Origin: Streptomyces spinoverrucosus
GTDB lineage: Bacteria > Actinomycetota > Actinomycetes > Streptomycetales > Streptomycetaceae
Length of the DNA stretch: 64,000 bases
Direction of reading: 5' to 3'
Assembly: GCF_006539505.1 (NCBI RefSeq)
Contig: NZ_BJND01000008.1
Location: 310,001 to 374,000, forward strand
Both the position numbers and the translations under genes were made by a program. Position 1 is the stretch's first letter. Each line of letters begins with the position of its first letter. This document shows positions 16,967-25,467 of this stretch, one piece after another. A model generated the notes under the pieces. That model was given only the letters and a program-made list of their open reading frames with translations, did no database searches and was not told the origin of the DNA.

Positions 16967-18376
16967 TCAGCCGGTGCAGCCGGGGATGCTGTCCGGCGGG
17001 GCGCAGTTGTTCGGAGTATTGCGTTTGAACCTGGCTGACGTTGAGGGTGACCGTGCCGGACTCCTCGAAGATGCCGCCTCCGTCGCCGGCCGTGTTGTCG
17101 GTGACGGTGCTGTTGTTCAGGGTCGTGGTGCCGACGGCGTTGTAGATTCCGCCGCCCTGAGCGGTGCCGCCGTCCGGAGCCTTTGCGGTGTTCCCGCTGA
17201 TCTGCGACTGCTCGATCGTGGCAGTGCCGCCGAGGGCGTTGCCGATGCCGCCGCCCAGGGCGGTGCCGCCGTCGGGGGCGCGGTGTTGCCGCGCACCGTG
17301 CTCCTGCTCAGGGTGAGCGCGCCGGTGGGGCCGATGTTGATCCCGCCGGACTGGGCGGTGCCGCCGACGGCGGTGGCTTGGTTGCCGATGACTTGGCTGC
17401 GGGTCATGGACAGCGGGGCGTTGGCCGCGACTCCGCCGCTGAAGGCGAGGCCGCCCGGGGCGCTGGCGGTGTTGTCGCGGATGACGGTGCCGGTCATGAT
17501 CATGTCGGGCGCTGTCGGTGCGCTGTGCGTCAGAGCGGCGCGCGCGGTGCCGCCCGGGGCGCTGGCGCGGTTGTGACTGATGATCGTGTTCCTGATCGTC
17601 GTTGGGGCGCTACTGGCATGGCCGGCGCCGAACGCGAAGCTGTCGGTGCCCGCGGCGACGCGGACGGTGTTGTGGTGGACCCGGCCACCGACGACCGTCA
17701 GCGGGCCGTCATTGGCGATGCCACCACCTGCGGCCTGGCTCGAAGAGGTGCCGGTGAAATCGGCGGTGTTGCCGCTGACTTCCGTGCTGTTCAAGGTGGC
17801 GGTGCCGTCGTTGTCGATGCCGCCGCCCTCGGCCGCGACATCGGACGTGGCGGTGTTGTTGATGACCCGGCTGTTGTTCACCGTCCTCGTGCCCGCGTTG
17901 GCGATGCCACCACCGCAGACTCCCGGCAGAAGGGGGCAGTCGGTCGCCTTGCCGCCGCTGATGGTGGCATGGCTGAGGCGGAGGGTGCCGCTCTCCGCCA
18001 CCAGGAGGATGCGGAAGTCGGGGGCGGACTTGGCGCGGGTGATCGTCGCGCCGTTGCCGTCGATGGTGATGTCGCTGGTGATGGGCGGCAGCCCGTTGGC
18101 GGTGTTGCCGGGGGCGGGGGCCACCAGCCGGTAGGTGCACTTGCGGGCCGGACGGAGGGTGTCGGGACCGGGGGAGCTGTTGGCAGTGCTGATCGCCTCG
18201 ACCAGCTCACGCACGGAGCACCGTACGGACACCGTCGCGGCGTGCGCGTGCGCGAGCGGGGCGGGGAGCGCCCCCGCTGCCATGACCGACAACCCTGCCG
18301 TGGCCAGGAGCCGGCCCGTATGGGCTCGCCGGGCGCCGACAACTGGTCTGCTCGTTTCGCCGCGCGGCAAGGACAT
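16967..18376 (-). pseudogene. Exported parallel beta-helix protein, frame broken at two places
   Basis: A Sec-type signal (about residues 1-52, ending AHAHAA) leads into a right-handed parallel beta-helix protein rich in repeats of the form GGGI-N-G-T-V/L-N-S, such as VCGGGIANAGTRTVNNS. As written the frame closes at 17117. Near 17274-17282 a one-base change is needed to regain repeats (PDGGTALGGGIGNALGGTAT and on). Near 17022-17027, at a TTT run, a compensating change yields the natural ending RNTPNNCAPPDSIPGCTG and a stop at 16967. Total length is then exactly 470 codons. The ATG at 18376 has GGAGG 8 bases upstream. It is either a real double frameshift or two sequencing indels. Function is unknown; a surface polysaccharide-binding or adhesive role is possible. 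Confidence 0.72.
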
Positions 18377-18493
18377 CAAAGGTTCCTCCAATTCCGGTTC
18401 CCATCCAGGAACTCAGCCGATCACCTTCTCGTGCCGTCGGCTGCCTGGCGAGGCCCGTTCGAGCGAGCCGCAGCAAGATGCGCATCCACCGGT

Positions 18494-18512
18494 GATCCGA
18501 AACTTTCGGATC
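18494..18512. promoter_or_regulatory. 19-bp palindrome upstream of the ThuA gene
   Basis: GATCCGAAA-C-TTTCGGATC, 9-bp perfect arms around one base, 47 bp upstream of the ThuA start. CGAAA/TTTCG palindromes are common LacI-type operators for plant-sugar genes in Streptomyces. Likely operator; the cognate regulator is not certain. Confidence 0.65.
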
Positions 18513-18559
18513 TTCCGTGAGCAGGGGACCACTGCCCCGCCCCGGCTACGCTCGGCGGC

Positions 18560-19207
18560 ATGCTCCCCCGACTCCTCGTCCACACCCGCACCACCGCCTA
18601 CCGGCACGACTCCATCCCGGCCGCCGTCGCCGCCCTCCGTGCGCTCGGGTACTTCGACGTCCACCACACCGAGGAGCCCGCCGACCTGGAGATCCCCCTG
18701 GACGGGTACGCCGCCGTCGTCTTCCTCTCCACCAGCGGCGAGGTGCTCACAACGCCCGGGCGCGAGCGGCTCGCCGCGTACGTCGAGGCGGGCGGCGGAT
18801 TCGTCGGCGTACACGCCGCGGCCTGCACCGAGTACGAGTGGCCGTACTACGGCGAACTGCTGGGCGCCTGGTTCGACCGGCATCCCGCGTACCAGCCGGG
18901 CAAGGCCGTCGTCGAGGACCGCGATCACCCCGCCACCCGGCACCTGCCCGCCGTCTGGGACTTCACCGACGAGTGGTACGACTTCCGCTCCAACCCGCGA
19001 GGGGCGGTGCGCGTGCTCGTGTCCGCAGACGAGTCCTCGTACGAGGGCGGTGGCATGGGGGACGACCATCCGCTGGCGTGGTGCCGGGAGCAGGGCGCCG
19101 GGCGCGTCTTCTACACCGCGCTCGGCCACGCCTCCGAGGCCTATGCGGACCCCGACTTCCGGGCCCATCTGCGGGGCGGGATCCGATGGGCGGCGCGGCT
19201 CGGCTGA
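18560..19207 (+). CDS. ThuA-domain protein
   Basis: A 215-aa protein spanning one ThuA domain (PF06283, class I glutamine-amidotransferase-like fold). Typical segments are LLVHTRTTAYRHDSIP, GGGFVGVHAAACTEYEWPYY, HPAYQ, HPLAWCREQGAGRVFYTALGH and the ending RGGIRWAARL. ThuA proteins are linked to trehalose, keto-sugar and plant-polysaccharide metabolism but their reaction is not firmly known. No signal peptide is visible. It has its own palindromic promoter site and is convergent with a LacI gene. Confidence 0.9.
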   Translation: MLPRLLVHTRTTAYRHDSIPAAVAALRALGYFDVHHTEEPADLEIPLDGYAAVVFLSTSGEVLTTPGRERLAAYVEAGGGFVGVHAAACTEYEWPYYGELLGAWFDRHPAYQPGKAVVEDRDHPATRHLPAVWDFTDEWYDFRSNPRGAVRVLVSADESSYEGGGMGDDHPLAWCREQGAGRVFYTALGHASEAYADPDFRAHLRGGIRWAARLG

Positions 19208-19208
19208 C

Positions 19209-19225
19209 GGGCGGTCGCCCCGCCC
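19209..19225. terminator. Possible GC-rich terminator between convergent genes
   Basis: GGGCGG and CCGCCC can form a 6-bp stem with a 5-base loop right after the ThuA stop, followed by a TTA-containing tail. It lies between two convergent genes, where a terminator is expected. The stem is short and no U-run follows. Confidence 0.35.
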
Positions 19226-19246
19226 CTTACTTGTAATACACGTGCA

Positions 19247-20290
19247 CTACCCGCCCGGCCGAGCCGTGCTTGCCCGTTCCACCAGACGGGTCGACAGTTC
19301 CGTGCGGGTGCCCTCCGGGCGGTCGCCGTCCATCATGCGGACGAGCAGGCGCAGGGCCGTGGCCGCCATTTCCGAGATGGGCTGACGGACCGTCGTCAGG
19401 GGAGGCGCGGCCCAGCGGGCCTCGGGCAGGTCGTCGAAACCGACCACGCTGATGTCGTGCGGGACCCTCAAGCCACGCTCGGCCACGGCGCCGTACACAC
19501 CCAGGGCCATACGGTCGGAGCAGACGACGACGGCCGTCGGCGGCTCGGGCAGGTCCAGGAGTTCACGCATGCGTCTGCGGGCCATGGACTCGTCGAACCC
19601 GGCGTGCCGTATGTACTCCGGGTGGTGGCGCACCCCGGCCGAGGCGAGCGCCGAGCGGTGGCCCGCGATCCTGGCGCTGCCGCTCATGGTCCGGCGGTGG
19701 CCGGCGATGACGGCGATGCGTTCGTGGCCGAGGGACAGCAGGTGCTCGGTCGCCGTCACACCGCCCTGCCAGTTCGCCGCGCCCACCGACACCACGCCGG
19801 GCGGCGGTTCGAGCACCGGGTCGATCATCACGAAGGGGATGCGGTGCTGTTCGAGCCAGGCGTACTGGGACTCGGTCAGCTCGGCGAGGTTGAACAGCAC
19901 CCCGGCCGAGCCGCGCGCGGTGAGCTTGTCCAGCCAGCCGCGCTCCGGGTGGCCGGAGCGGCCGCGGGCGAGATCCGCCGAGACGACCACGTCCAGGCCC
20001 GCGTCGTGCGCCGCCTGCTCCACGCCGTGCAGCACCGCACCGGACCAGGAGCTGTCCAGCGAGTGCACGACGAGGTCGACGAGGCGGGGCGCCTTCGCCG
20101 CGTCGAGGCGCGGTCTGCGCACATAACCGAGCCGGACCAGGGCCTCCGTGACCCTGCGGCGCGTCTCGGGCGCCACGTCCTCGCGGCCGTTGACCACCTT
20201 GGACGCGGTCGGCACCGACACCCCCGCCTCCCGGGCCACCACCGCCAGCGTCGGCCCCGCCGGCGCACTCGCACTCCCCGTACGGACCAT
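19247..20290 (-). CDS. LacI-family regulator
   Basis: A 347-aa LacI/GalR regulator starting at MVRTGSASAPAG; the frame upstream of that ATG covers its promoter. The HTH is at residues about 14-60 (LAVVAREAGVSVPTASKVV, NGREDVAPETRRR). The sensor domain ends with GFDDLPEARWAAPPLTTVRQ. A palindrome, GAAAGCGCTTCC, lies 88 bp upstream of the start, suggesting autoregulation. Related GAAAGCG-type sites occur near 27012, 29316 and 50525, so it may control genes elsewhere in the island. It is closest to the sugar/xylan-type regulators of Streptomyces, but the ligand is unknown. Confidence 0.9.
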   Translation of the reverse strand: MVRTGSASAPAGPTLAVVAREAGVSVPTASKVVNGREDVAPETRRRVTEALVRLGYVRRPRLDAAKAPRLVDLVVHSLDSSWSGAVLHGVEQAAHDAGLDVVVSADLARGRSGHPERGWLDKLTARGSAGVLFNLAELTESQYAWLEQHRIPFVMIDPVLEPPPGVVSVGAANWQGGVTATEHLLSLGHERIAVIAGHRRTMSGSARIAGHRSALASAGVRHHPEYIRHAGFDESMARRRMRELLDLPEPPTAVVVCSDRMALGVYGAVAERGLRVPHDISVVGFDDLPEARWAAPPLTTVRQPISEMAATALRLLVRMMDGDRPEGTRTELSTRLVERASTARPGG

Positions 20291-20377
20291 CGGGAACCAC
20301 CTCTCCGGCCCGCCCGAGGGCCATCGAAAGCTGCGACCAGCACTGCTTCCCGCCCGCCGGTAGCCCCGGCCACGATA

Positions 20378-20389
20378 GAAAGCGCTTCC
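20378..20389. promoter_or_regulatory. LacI operator upstream of the LacI gene
   Basis: GAAAGCGCTTCC, 11 of 12 bases palindromic, in the 198-bp gap between the ATPase stop and the LacI start. It fits the classical LacI/GalR GAAAGCGCTTTC consensus. Confidence 0.65.
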
Positions 20390-20488
20390 TACCCTAAGCG
20401 GGCCGCAAGCGGACGGGAAGACGCCGGGAATCACGGGAGCTGCGGTGGCCTGAACTTCCGAAACCTCGAACGGCGAAGCGGGTCCGGC

Positions 20489-21979
20489 TCATGCTCCGCC
20501 GTACAGGCGTCCCAGGTCGACCAGGACCACTTCGCCACGCTTGGCCGCCGCTTGCAGCTCCGGGGTGAATCCGACGCCGCTGTAGCAGGCCGGGCGGGCG
20601 TGCGTGGTGTCGATGCCGCGGGCCGCGAGGAGTCCGAGGATGTGGCGGAGCCGGTCCAGGTGTCGTACGTCCATGAGCTTGTTCCACTTCGCCTCGCCGA
20701 TCGAGAGGAGGATGCCGTGGTCCTGGCCGACCGCGCCGCGTACCACGACGTCGACCTCGTGGGACGTGCGCGCGGCGGGATCGGCGACGGTCCCCGAGGT
20801 GACCTCGATGGGGAGACCACCGAAGGTGTCGGGCTCGGCGTGCCAGGAGACCCACTCGCGGCACAGCTGCTCGAAGTGCGGGCCGACGACCTTGCTCAGG
20901 AACGTGTCCCGGGACAGGAGCCAGGCCGCCTTCAGGTTGCGTCGCTCGGCCATGAGGGCCTGGTTGCGGCGTACCACCGCGTGGTGGAACGTGATCAGCG
21001 GCTCGGCGATGCGGTAGGCGCTGCGGTTGCCGCGGAAGGCGTCCGCCTCCACGGTCAGCAGTCCGCACCGCTTGAGTACTGTCAACGGCTGGGAGATGTC
21101 GGTGGCCTTGCGGCCCACCGCGCTCGCGATGCCACCGCTGGTGTGGTTGCCGGACGCGACCGCCGCGAGGACGGAGTGGTAGAGCGCGCGGTCGCGTACG
21201 TCGGGTTCGGCGGCCAGCAGAAACTCCGCCTCGCCGTGGATGGGGCGCATGGGGTTGAGGACCGTACGGCACACCCAGTCGTCGAAGTCGTCCAGCCCGT
21301 CCGGTACGTCGTCGGCCACGAACTCCCGCCGGTAGGCCGGGGTTCCGCCCACCACGGCGTGGGTGAGGACGGCGAGCCTGGGGTCGGTGATGCCCCAGAA
21401 CTCGGCCGCCTCCCGGTAACCCAGGGAGTGCACGACGAGGTTGAGTCTCGCGCGGCCGTACAGCGGTGACGTGCCGGAGAGCAGACCGCCCATGAACGAC
21501 ATGGCGCTGCCGCAGAGGAGGATGCGGGGGTGGCGGCGCAGATCGCGACCGAATCCCGCTCCGATGGCCGCCTGGAGGCGGGAGGGGAGGGAGGTGTCGC
21601 CCCGGACCAGATACGGGAACTCGTCGATGACGATCGTGACGGGGCGCTCCGCGGCCAGGTCGAAGAGCAGTTCCAGGGCCTCGCTCCAGTGATGAGGGCG
21701 GGGTGGCACGGGAGCGTCCGTGAATCGTCCGATCTCCTCGCCGAGCAGACTCAGTGACTCGGCCCGCGTGGCCTCGACAGCGGCGAAGTAGAAGCCGTTC
21801 GTCGCTGCGGTGAGCGCTTTGAGCAGGAAGCTCTTCCCCTGTCTGCGACGCCCGGACACGACCGCGAGGCGCGGTCCCGGCTCCTCGTCGGAGACGAATG
21901 CGGTCAACTCGCTCCACTCCCATTCACGGTCGAAGATCTGGGGCGGCTTCGGGATGTTCCGGAGGGCGCGTCGTGGCAT
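20489..21979 (-). CDS. AAA ATPase of the archaeal ATPase/DUF234 family
   Basis: A 496-aa STAND-like ATPase. Walker A is VSGRRRQGKSFLLKAL (about residues 41-56) and Walker B is VTIVIDEFPYL (about residues 113-123). A winged-helix region follows (residues about 275-330), and the C-terminus carries the DUF234 nuclease-like segment (HEVDVVVRG, then SIGEAKWNKLMDVRHLDRL). Such proteins are abundant in archaea and scattered in actinobacteria, usually as lone genes; roles in DNA transactions or defence are suspected but not shown. GAGG precedes the ATG. It stands alone between a LacI gene and a GH43 operon and has no obvious partner. Confidence 0.88.
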   Translation of the reverse strand: MPRRALRNIPKPPQIFDREWEWSELTAFVSDEEPGPRLAVVSGRRRQGKSFLLKALTAATNGFYFAAVEATRAESLSLLGEEIGRFTDAPVPPRPHHWSEALELLFDLAAERPVTIVIDEFPYLVRGDTSLPSRLQAAIGAGFGRDLRRHPRILLCGSAMSFMGGLLSGTSPLYGRARLNLVVHSLGYREAAEFWGITDPRLAVLTHAVVGGTPAYRREFVADDVPDGLDDFDDWVCRTVLNPMRPIHGEAEFLLAAEPDVRDRALYHSVLAAVASGNHTSGGIASAVGRKATDISQPLTVLKRCGLLTVEADAFRGNRSAYRIAEPLITFHHAVVRRNQALMAERRNLKAAWLLSRDTFLSKVVGPHFEQLCREWVSWHAEPDTFGGLPIEVTSGTVADPAARTSHEVDVVVRGAVGQDHGILLSIGEAKWNKLMDVRHLDRLRHILGLLAARGIDTTHARPACYSGVGFTPELQAAAKRGEVVLVDLGRLYGGA

Positions 21980-22003
21980 GACAACCTCGGCTTTAAAGGC
22001 GTA

Positions 22004-22028
22004 GTTCTAAGAAGTACATCCCTAAGAA
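22004..22028 (-). promoter_or_regulatory. AT-rich repeat region upstream of the ATPase gene
   Basis: CTAAGAA occurs twice (22007-22013 and 22022-22028), and TTCTAAGAA is itself a palindrome (22004-22012). It lies 25-50 bp upstream of the ATPase start in an otherwise GC-rich setting, so it is probably the promoter and a regulator site. Confidence 0.35.
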
Positions 22029-22075
22029 CGAAGGCGTACCTGTGCGGACACGGCCCGGGCGCCGCGTGCCCACTT

Positions 22076-23662
22076 TTACGGACGGCTCACCAGCCGGAAC
22101 CCCCGGAAATCCGCCGTGAACGACGCATCGACGAGGTCCCGGGCGTGGATCCCGGCCATGGCTCCGGTGAAGCGCAGGCGGGAGCCGTAGTCGTCGGACA
22201 GTCGGCTGAAGTCCAGCGGTGGTCCGATCGGGGTGCGGGCGCCGTCCCGGACGTACCAGAAGCGGGCCTCGGCGTCGTCGATCGTCACGCCCAGCGTGAC
22301 CGGCGCCTGCGCCTCGACGTCGACCACCGCCACCTGCCGGGCGCCCTCCTCATCCCGTTCGACCAGGCTGAGCACCGTCCGGCCGCCGCCCCGCCACTGC
22401 TGGCCGCGCTGCGGCTCGTCCTCCGGCTCCGTCCAGGTCAGGTCGAGGCTGAGGTACGCCTCGCTGTCGTAGCGCAGGACCAGACCGGCGGCCTGCGTGA
22501 AGCTGCGCGGCCGGGCGTCCACCGTCACCTCCGCCTCCGCGCGGTGCTCCGTGATCCGCTGGGCGAGCAGACTCTGCGCCCACCGCGACTCGGGTCCCTG
22601 CCGGCCGCGCAGCCGGATCCAGCCGGGGCGGCTGGTGGTGTCGGCCCAGGAGGGGTCCGGGTACTCGCGCAGGGTGCTCCACGGCCAGTCCAAGTGCGCG
22701 GAAGCTGGCGGGAGTTGGGGATTCCAGGGCTGCGTCGGTACGTCGACCTCGACCGCTGGGTGCCAGCCGCCCTGCGCCAGCCTCGGCCACCCCTCCGCGT
22801 CCCACACCACCCGCTGGATCGCCGTCTCCCGGCCGAGTGTGCAGCGCGGGCCGTGCGGGGTGTGCAGCGGACGGGCCGTCAGGTGGCTGAGCAGCCACTG
22901 CCCGTCCGCTGTTTCGACCAGCTCCCCGTGCCCGGCCTTCTGCAACGGCACCTCGGCGTCGTCCCGCGTCGTCAGCAGGGGCCGGTCGTCGAGTTCGTAC
23001 GGGCCGGTCAGGTCACGGCTGCGGGCCACCCGTACCCCGTGCTCCCATCCCGTGCCGCCCTCCGCGAGGACCAGGTAGTACCAGCCGTCGCGCCGCAGCA
23101 GCTTGGGGCCCTCGATGAGCCGGTCGTGCTGCAGGAGCAGGTGCGTGTCGCCGAGCGGGACCAGCGTTTCCCGGTCCAGCTCGGTCATGACGATGCCCGC
23201 GAAGCGCCGACCCCCTGGGCGATGGTCGTTCTGGAGGTTCAACAGCCAGAGCCTGCCCTCGTCGTGGAACAACGCGGGATCGAAGCCATGGCTCGCCACC
23301 CGGCGCGGCGCCGTCCACTTCCCGGCCACGTCCGTGGCCGTGGAGACGTACGTATCCAGGTCGAAGTACGGCGTGCCGACCGAGCGCACGACGGAGTACG
23401 TCACCCAGAACCGCTCCCCGTCCCAGCTCAGGGACGGCGCCCACACGCCGCCCGAGTCGGGCACCCCGGCCAGCGAGTCCCCGGGGACCGCGCCCCGCAC
23501 ATGCCCCGCGTACTCCCAGTGCGCCAGGTCGCGGGAGCGGTGGATCGGGATCGTGGGGAACCACTCGAAGGAACTGGTCGCCACGTAGTACCAGTCGTCC
23601 ACCCGGACCATGGACGGGTCCGGGGCGAAGCCCCGGATGACGGGGTTGTGCAGCAGCGTCAC
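22076..23662 (-). CDS. GH43 beta-xylosidase/arabinofuranosidase, intracellular
   Basis: A 528-aa family 43 inverting glycosidase. It opens with NPVIRGFAPDPSMVRVDDWY, where the Asp of APDP is the catalytic base. The five-bladed propeller continues with GVWAPSLSWDGERFWV and KAGHGELVET, whose Glu is the probable acid. The C-terminal third is a beta-sandwich (PF17851-like) ending in DFRGFRLVSRP. The start is a GTG overlapping the upstream permease stop (GTGA). No signal peptide is present, so it should hydrolyse imported xylo- or arabino-oligosaccharides. It is the last gene of the ABC operon. Confidence 0.9.
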   Translation of the reverse strand: MTLLHNPVIRGFAPDPSMVRVDDWYYVATSSFEWFPTIPIHRSRDLAHWEYAGHVRGAVPGDSLAGVPDSGGVWAPSLSWDGERFWVTYSVVRSVGTPYFDLDTYVSTATDVAGKWTAPRRVASHGFDPALFHDEGRLWLLNLQNDHRPGGRRFAGIVMTELDRETLVPLGDTHLLLQHDRLIEGPKLLRRDGWYYLVLAEGGTGWEHGVRVARSRDLTGPYELDDRPLLTTRDDAEVPLQKAGHGELVETADGQWLLSHLTARPLHTPHGPRCTLGRETAIQRVVWDAEGWPRLAQGGWHPAVEVDVPTQPWNPQLPPASAHLDWPWSTLREYPDPSWADTTSRPGWIRLRGRQGPESRWAQSLLAQRITEHRAEAEVTVDARPRSFTQAAGLVLRYDSEAYLSLDLTWTEPEDEPQRGQQWRGGGRTVLSLVERDEEGARQVAVVDVEAQAPVTLGVTIDDAEARFWYVRDGARTPIGPPLDFSRLSDDYGSRLRFTGAMAGIHARDLVDASFTADFRGFRLVSRP

Positions 23663-24573
23663 TTCAGCGCCCCCAGCGTGACGCCCGTCCGCCAGTAGCG
23701 CCGCATCGCGACCATCATGATCGCCATCGGGATGATGGACATCAGCGCGCCGGTCAGGACCAGGCTGGTGAGGTCGACGCCGGATTCGAGGCGTTTGCCG
23801 GACCAGTTGTACAGGCCCAGGTTGAGGGTCCAGTTCTCCTCGCCGCGCAGGACGGTGAGGGGGAGGAAGAAGGCGTTCCAGGTGTTGACGAAGGCGAGCA
23901 GGAACACCGTGGCGCCGCCGGTCGTCATCATGCGCAGCACGATGCTGAAGAAGATGCGCAGCTCGCCCGCGCCGTCGATGCGGGCCGCCTCCAGCAGTTC
24001 GAACGGGATGGTCGACTCCGTGTAGACCTTGGCCAGGTACACGCTGAACGGGTTGATCAGGCAGGGGATCAGCATCGCCCACGGGGTGTCGACGAGGCCG
24101 ATCTCCGAGAACATCAGGTACAGCGGGAGCGTCAGCAGGGCGATCGGGATCAGGAACGAGCCCACCACGCAGGCGAACACCAGTTGGCGGCCCGGGAAGT
24201 CGAAGCGGGCCAGGCCGTAGCCGGTGGCGAGGGCGACGAGGGTGCCGCCCAGGGAGCCGACGCCCGCGTACAACAGGGAGTTGGCCGTCCAGCGCAGGAA
24301 GATGCCGTCGTCGTACGTGAAGAGCTGATGCAGGTTGTCCCACAGGTGCATGCCGGAGAACCACAGGCCGTTGCTCTGGTACAGCCCCGTGCGGTCCTTC
24401 GTGGCGGCGACGATCAGCCACCACACCGGGAACAGGCTGTAGACGCTGGCCAGCACCAGGCCGATGAGGAGGAAGCGCTGCCCGCCCCGTGAACGGGCAG
24501 CGCGGTCGGGGCGGCCCAGGCGGCGCACCGTGCGCGTGGGCGGTTTTTTCGTACGGTCCTCGGTGAGCACCAT
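23659..24573 (-). CDS. Carbohydrate ABC transporter permease, MalG type
   Basis: A 304-aa CUT1 permease with a basic N-terminus, first span (FLLIGLVLASVYSLFPVWWLIV), and the EAA loop LLEAARIDGAGELR. It starts at an ATG overlapping the previous permease stop (ATGA) and its own stop overlaps the GH43 start (GTGA), so three genes are translationally coupled. A longer open frame upstream in the same phase only shadows the neighbouring permease. Confidence 0.93.
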   Translation of the reverse strand: MVLTEDRTKKPPTRTVRRLGRPDRAARSRGGQRFLLIGLVLASVYSLFPVWWLIVAATKDRTGLYQSNGLWFSGMHLWDNLHQLFTYDDGIFLRWTANSLLYAGVGSLGGTLVALATGYGLARFDFPGRQLVFACVVGSFLIPIALLTLPLYLMFSEIGLVDTPWAMLIPCLINPFSVYLAKVYTESTIPFELLEAARIDGAGELRIFFSIVLRMMTTGGATVFLLAFVNTWNAFFLPLTVLRGEENWTLNLGLYNWSGKRLESGVDLTSLVLTGALMSIIPMAIMMVAMRRYWRTGVTLGALK

Positions 24574-25457
24574 CAGTCGGCCTCCCTCGAAGTCAGCCGG
24601 TAGAAGAGGAAGGACGCGACGCCGAGGATGAGCGCGAGGAGTACCGACAGGGCCGCGGCGTAGTGGTAGTTGCCCGCGTTGAAGGCCTGGTTGTAGATGA
24701 TCATGATCGGGGTGAAGCTGTCGTTCACCGTCTGCGGTGTGACGTTGCGGAAGAGGGCGGGCTCGTTGAAGATCTGCAGCATCTGGATGATCGAGAGCAT
24801 GCCGGTCAGGACGAGTGCGCCGCGTACGTGCGGGATCTTGATGCTGAGGGCGATCCGGCGCTCGGAGGCGCCGTCGAGGCGTGCGGCCTCGAACAGTTCG
24901 CGGGGTACCGCCTGCAGGGCGGCGTAGATGATCACCATGTTGTAGCCGATGCCGTGCCAGGTGAGCAGGTTGCCGATGGACGGCCACACCATGGACGGGG
25001 CGAAGAAGTTCCAGTCGAAGCCCAAGGACTCGCCCAGCGGGGTCAGCGGGCCGACCTCGGGGCTGTAGAGGTTGATCCAGACGAGCGCGGCGACCACACC
25101 CGGGATCATGTACGGGACCAGCAGCAGGATCCGGAAGCCGCCGGCCGCGCGGGCGGTGACCGCGTCCAGGAGCAGCGCCAGGATCAGGCTGATCAGCAGC
25201 ATCACCGGGATCTGCACACAAGCGAACAGCACCACGCGCAGGACCGAACCCATGAACGCGGAGTCGGTCAGGCCCTGCTGGTAGTTGTCGAGACCGGAGA
25301 ACGTCTCCGTGGACCCGCCGAGACCCAGGCCCGAGCTCTGCTCGGTGTACAGGGACTGGTAGACGGCGTACCCGATCGGGAGCAGGTAGAGGAAGACGAA
25401 GCCGAGCTGGAAGGGCACCGTGAAGGCGGCGCCCTTCCAGCGCAGGGAGCGAATCAT
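24573..25457 (-). CDS. Carbohydrate ABC transporter permease, MalF type
   Basis: A 294-aa CUT1 permease. Features are the first span (PFQLGFVFLYLLPIGYAVY), the FSGLDNYQQGL segment, and the EAA loop LFEAARLDGASERR. It sits 10 bp after the lipoprotein gene and overlaps the next permease by one base. It pairs with the MalG-type protein to form the channel. Confidence 0.93.
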   Translation of the reverse strand: MIRSLRWKGAAFTVPFQLGFVFLYLLPIGYAVYQSLYTEQSSGLGLGGSTETFSGLDNYQQGLTDSAFMGSVLRVVLFACVQIPVMLLISLILALLLDAVTARAAGGFRILLLVPYMIPGVVAALVWINLYSPEVGPLTPLGESLGFDWNFFAPSMVWPSIGNLLTWHGIGYNMVIIYAALQAVPRELFEAARLDGASERRIALSIKIPHVRGALVLTGMLSIIQMLQIFNEPALFRNVTPQTVNDSFTPIMIIYNQAFNAGNYHYAAALSVLLALILGVASFLFYRLTSREAD

Positions 25458-25467
25458 TGGTGAGTGC

